Positions 62,230 to 64,000 of a stretch of DNA of 64,000 bases are shown here, piece by piece. Both the position numbers and the translations under genes were made by a program. The stretch is taken from contig NZ_CP045246.1 in the NCBI RefSeq assembly GCF_035189165.1, positions 806,001 to 870,000 of the forward strand. The letters run 5' to 3'. This DNA comes from Arthrobacter sp. JZ12. Its GTDB lineage: Bacteria; Actinomycetota; Actinomycetes; Actinomycetales; Micrococcaceae. A model generated the notes under the pieces. It saw nothing but the letters and a program-made list of their open reading frames with translations. It had not been told where the DNA came from and searched no databases. The first letter of the stretch is position 1, and each line of letters opens with the position of its first letter.

Positions 62230-62302
62230 TGCCCCAGGTGGGACTCGAACCCACACTGTGAAGATTTTAAGTCTCCTGCCTCTGCCATTGGGCTACTGGG
62301 GC
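62230..62302 (-). tRNA. tRNA with anticodon UAA (tRNA-Leu by codon), short variable arm
   Basis: 73 nt on the minus strand: acceptor stem GCCCCAG/CTGGGGC with A73; D arm from GCCC; anticodon stem GGAGA/TCTTC with loop CTTAAAA, giving anticodon TAA (reads UUA); variable loop ACAGT of 5 nt; T arm GTGGG-TTCGAAC-CCCAC. CCA is not encoded. By anticodon it is tRNA-Leu, yet bacterial tRNA-Leu normally has a long (class II) variable arm, which is absent here. It lies just behind the CHY gene on the opposite strand. Confidence 0.9.
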
Positions 62303-62411
62303 GTAACTTCCCGCGAACGCAGGTTGCGGGAAAGCACTCATCAAGACTACGCGAACGTATACAGCACAGGCTCATTTCGCGGAACTGCGCACGGGAAGAC
62401 CTGTGACGAGC

Positions 62412-62427
62412 GTTACAAGGATGTAAC
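62412..62427 (+). promoter_or_regulatory. GlnR-like box upstream of the solute-binding lipoprotein gene
   Basis: GTTAC-AAGGAT-GTAAC (62412-62427) fits the actinobacterial GlnR half-site pattern GTNAC-n6-GNAAC and is also an inverted repeat. It lies 110 bp before the ATG. A nitrogen-controlled amino-acid or urea-type transporter would be a usual GlnR target. Evidence is the motif alone. Confidence 0.4.
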
Positions 62428-62537
62428 CAGATTTGCTTATCTTGGACACGTTTTTGCACTAGCTTTTTCACATACCAGGAACACCTGGATATCGCATCAA
62501 AGGCTCATTCCGCCTTTCGATCGAGGAGATAAATTTC

Positions 62538-63920
62538 ATGACAGCAACACGTACCTCCGCGCGGTTCAGCATCGGGGAGAATGCACCGCGCGCAGCGAAG
62601 ATTGCGGCGCTCAGCCTGGGCGTGGCACTCTTCGCTTCGGCCTGTGGTGGGAACCCCACCCCTGAAGAAGGAGGCGGCGAGACTTCGGCAGCTGCAGCAT
62701 CGGGGCTGACCTGTCCTGAGAGTCAGGGCGGCCAGGCTCCCGAGCCCGGTGAAAAGGGCGACCCGGGTGCGGTTCCTGAAGCGGAAACCACGTCGGAAAC
62801 TCCCCTGAAGCTCGGCTCCATCCTGCCGACAACCGGCGCCCTCGCATTCCTCGGTCCTCCAGAAATCGCAGGTGTGAACCTTGCGGTCCAGGAAATCAAT
62901 GAGGCCGGCGGCGTGCTCGGCCAAGATGTGGAAATCATTCACCGCGACTCCGGCGACACCACTACCGACATCGCCACGCAGTCTGTCACCGACCTCCTGT
63001 CGCAGGATGTCAGCGCAATCATCGGCGCTGCCTCCTCCGGCGTCTCCCAGACGGTCATCAACCAGATCACCGGAGCCGGCGTCATCCAGATGTCGCCCGC
63101 CAACACGTCCCCGGACTTCACTGATTGGGACGACAACGGGCTGTACTGGCGCACAGCTCCCTCAGATGTTCTGCAGGGCCGTGTGCTCGGCAACTACATC
63201 ATGTCCTGTGGCGCACAGACCGTAGGCATGATCGTCCTCAATGACGCCTATGGAACCGGCCTGCAGGCCAGCATCAAGGAAGCTGTTGAGAGCGCGGGCG
63301 GTCAGGTCGTGGCAGAGGAACTCTTCAACGAGGGCGACTCGCAATTCAGCAGCCAGGTCGATGCGCTTGTTGCAGCGGATCCTGACGCCTACGTTGTCAT
63401 CAGCTTCGACCAGGCCACCAGCATCATCCCGCTGATGACCGGCCAGGGCGTTGAGCCGGGCCAGATGTTCTTCGTTGACGGCAATACCGCCGACTACAGC
63501 GGAGACCTTGATCCCGGTACCCTTGAGGGCGCTCAGGGCACCCAGCCCGGATCCTTCGCAGGTGACGAATTCAAGGAAGCACTGGCCGAGATAGATGACA
63601 GCCTGAACGTTTGGAACTACGCGGGCGAAAGCTACGACGCCGTGAACCTCATCGCCCTGGCAGCAGACGCAGCTGGCAGCATCGAGGGCGCGGACATCGC
63701 AGCCGAGCTCGAGGCGGTCTCCAAGGACGGCGAGAAGTGCTACGACTACGCGGGCTGCATCACCTTGCAGCGCAACGGTGAGGATATCGACTACGACGGC
63801 ATCTCCGGCCCCATCTCCTTCGATGAGAACGGTGACCCGACCGAAGCCTTCATCGGTATCTACCAGTTCGATGAGAACAACGTTCCGCAGCCCAGCCGCT
63901 CCGAAGCAGGTCAGCTGTAA
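62538..63920 (+). CDS. ABC transporter solute-binding lipoprotein, branched-chain amino acid (Leu/Ile/Val) type
   Basis: 460 aa, ATG with GAGGAG upstream. Lipobox LFASAC gives lipidated C36, then a Gly/Glu/Ala-rich linker. The type I periplasmic-binding domain begins LKLGSILPTTGALAFLGPPEIAGVNLAVQEINEAGG. It continues with SVTDLLSQDVSAIIGAASSGVSQTVINQ, GMIVLNDAYGTGLQASIKEAVE and NVWNYAGESYDAVNLIALAADAAGS. Family members bind amino acids, amides or urea outside the membrane. Any permease genes are beyond a strong terminator or elsewhere, since nothing else follows in the window. Confidence 0.93.
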   Translation: MTATRTSARFSIGENAPRAAKIAALSLGVALFASACGGNPTPEEGGGETSAAAASGLTCPESQGGQAPEPGEKGDPGAVPEAETTSETPLKLGSILPTTGALAFLGPPEIAGVNLAVQEINEAGGVLGQDVEIIHRDSGDTTTDIATQSVTDLLSQDVSAIIGAASSGVSQTVINQITGAGVIQMSPANTSPDFTDWDDNGLYWRTAPSDVLQGRVLGNYIMSCGAQTVGMIVLNDAYGTGLQASIKEAVESAGGQVVAEELFNEGDSQFSSQVDALVAADPDAYVVISFDQATSIIPLMTGQGVEPGQMFFVDGNTADYSGDLDPGTLEGAQGTQPGSFAGDEFKEALAEIDDSLNVWNYAGESYDAVNLIALAADAAGSIEGADIAAELEAVSKDGEKCYDYAGCITLQRNGEDIDYDGISGPISFDENGDPTEAFIGIYQFDENNVPQPSRSEAGQL

Positions 63921-63940
63921 GGACCGTCAGCCCCGCTGAC

Positions 63941-63977
63941 AAAGGTGCCCCTCCCGATGTGGGAGGGGCACCTTTGC
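63941..63977 (+). terminator. Strong intrinsic terminator after the solute-binding lipoprotein gene
   Basis: A perfect 16-bp stem CAAAGGTGCCCCTCCC (63941-63956) with its complement (63962-63977) and a 5-nt loop. It isolates the lipoprotein gene from whatever follows. Confidence 0.9.
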
Positions 63978-64000
63978 GTTGGGGCGCGTTGCGGCCTGGG

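Noticed and set aside
62230-62302. bldA equivalent
   Set aside because: bldA tRNA-Leu(UAA) has a long variable arm; this tRNA does not, so the same name should not be applied without isotype evidence.

Overview
The window is a high-GC actinobacterial chromosome segment, most likely from Arthrobacter or a close relative in the Micrococcaceae. The genus is inferred from gene content and protein character, because no search was possible. Supporting features are a monomeric isocitrate dehydrogenase, PerM (DUF6350), the gene orders perM-purN-purH and mazG-eno-ftsB-DUF501-ppx (both as in Mycobacterium), many GTG/TTG starts, and many leaderless-looking starts with a TANNNT box 6-8 nt upstream. I see no prophage, IS element, CRISPR array or rRNA.

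Layout. 1-2.1 kb: minus-strand cassette of a GntR/FCD regulator, a class-3-type asparaginase and the 5' end of aspartate ammonia-lyase. 2.1-8.0 kb: glycosyltransferase, DUF1684, TauE/SafE exporter, PerM and small proteins. 8.0-14.6 kb: purN and purH, separated by a minus-strand secreted alpha-amylase and MFS transporter. 14.7-16.9 kb: icd. 17.0-20.5 kb: a surface-protein pair, namely a Val/Pro-rich secreted protein and a long cysteine-free chaplin-like repeat protein ending in an LASTG sorting signal. 20.6-24.4 kb: a bile-acid-symporter gene broken by an amber codon, a Gfo/Idh/MocA oxidoreductase, gamma carbonic anhydrase, DUF1737 and purU. 24.5-27.0 kb: a ZTP (pfl) riboswitch ahead of glyA-folD. 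27-30.2 kb: three-gene ABC-2 exporter and a VOC protein. 30.2-36.7 kb: map, a frameshifted class F sortase next to its CHRD-domain partner, exonuclease III, trpS, a 2'-5' RNA ligase-like protein and a BrkB protein. 36.8-40.4 kb: sdhCDAB (minus). 40.5-44.1 kb: manC, M20 amidohydrolase, luciferase-like oxidoreductase. 44.3-54.4 kb: nucleoside ABC importer with cdd and deoA, DedA, adenosine deaminase, MazG. 54.5-62.3 kb: eno, ftsB-like, DUF501, ppx, S8 peptidase, NDH-2, GNAT, CHY zinc finger, and a tRNA with UAA anticodon. 62.5-63.9 kb: amino-acid-type ABC solute-binding lipoprotein.

How the genes work together. One-carbon and purine functions recur: PurN and PurH use 10-formyl-THF, PurU hydrolyses it, GlyA and FolD regenerate one-carbon units, and the ZTP riboswitch would sense the PurH substrate that builds up when folate runs short. 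Central energy metabolism is represented by Icd, SdhCDAB, enolase and NDH-2. Nucleoside uptake, deamination and phosphorolysis form one operon.

The most unusual region is 17.0-20.5 kb. There, eight nearly identical 168-bp repeats encode chaplin-like motifs without cysteine, and an inverted repeat links the upstream stop codon to the downstream Shine-Dalgarno. Other points worth a look are the two apparently recent lesions (symporter amber codon, sortase frameshift), the short-variable-arm tRNA(UAA), and a perfect 15-bp hairpin inside the ftsB-like coding sequence.
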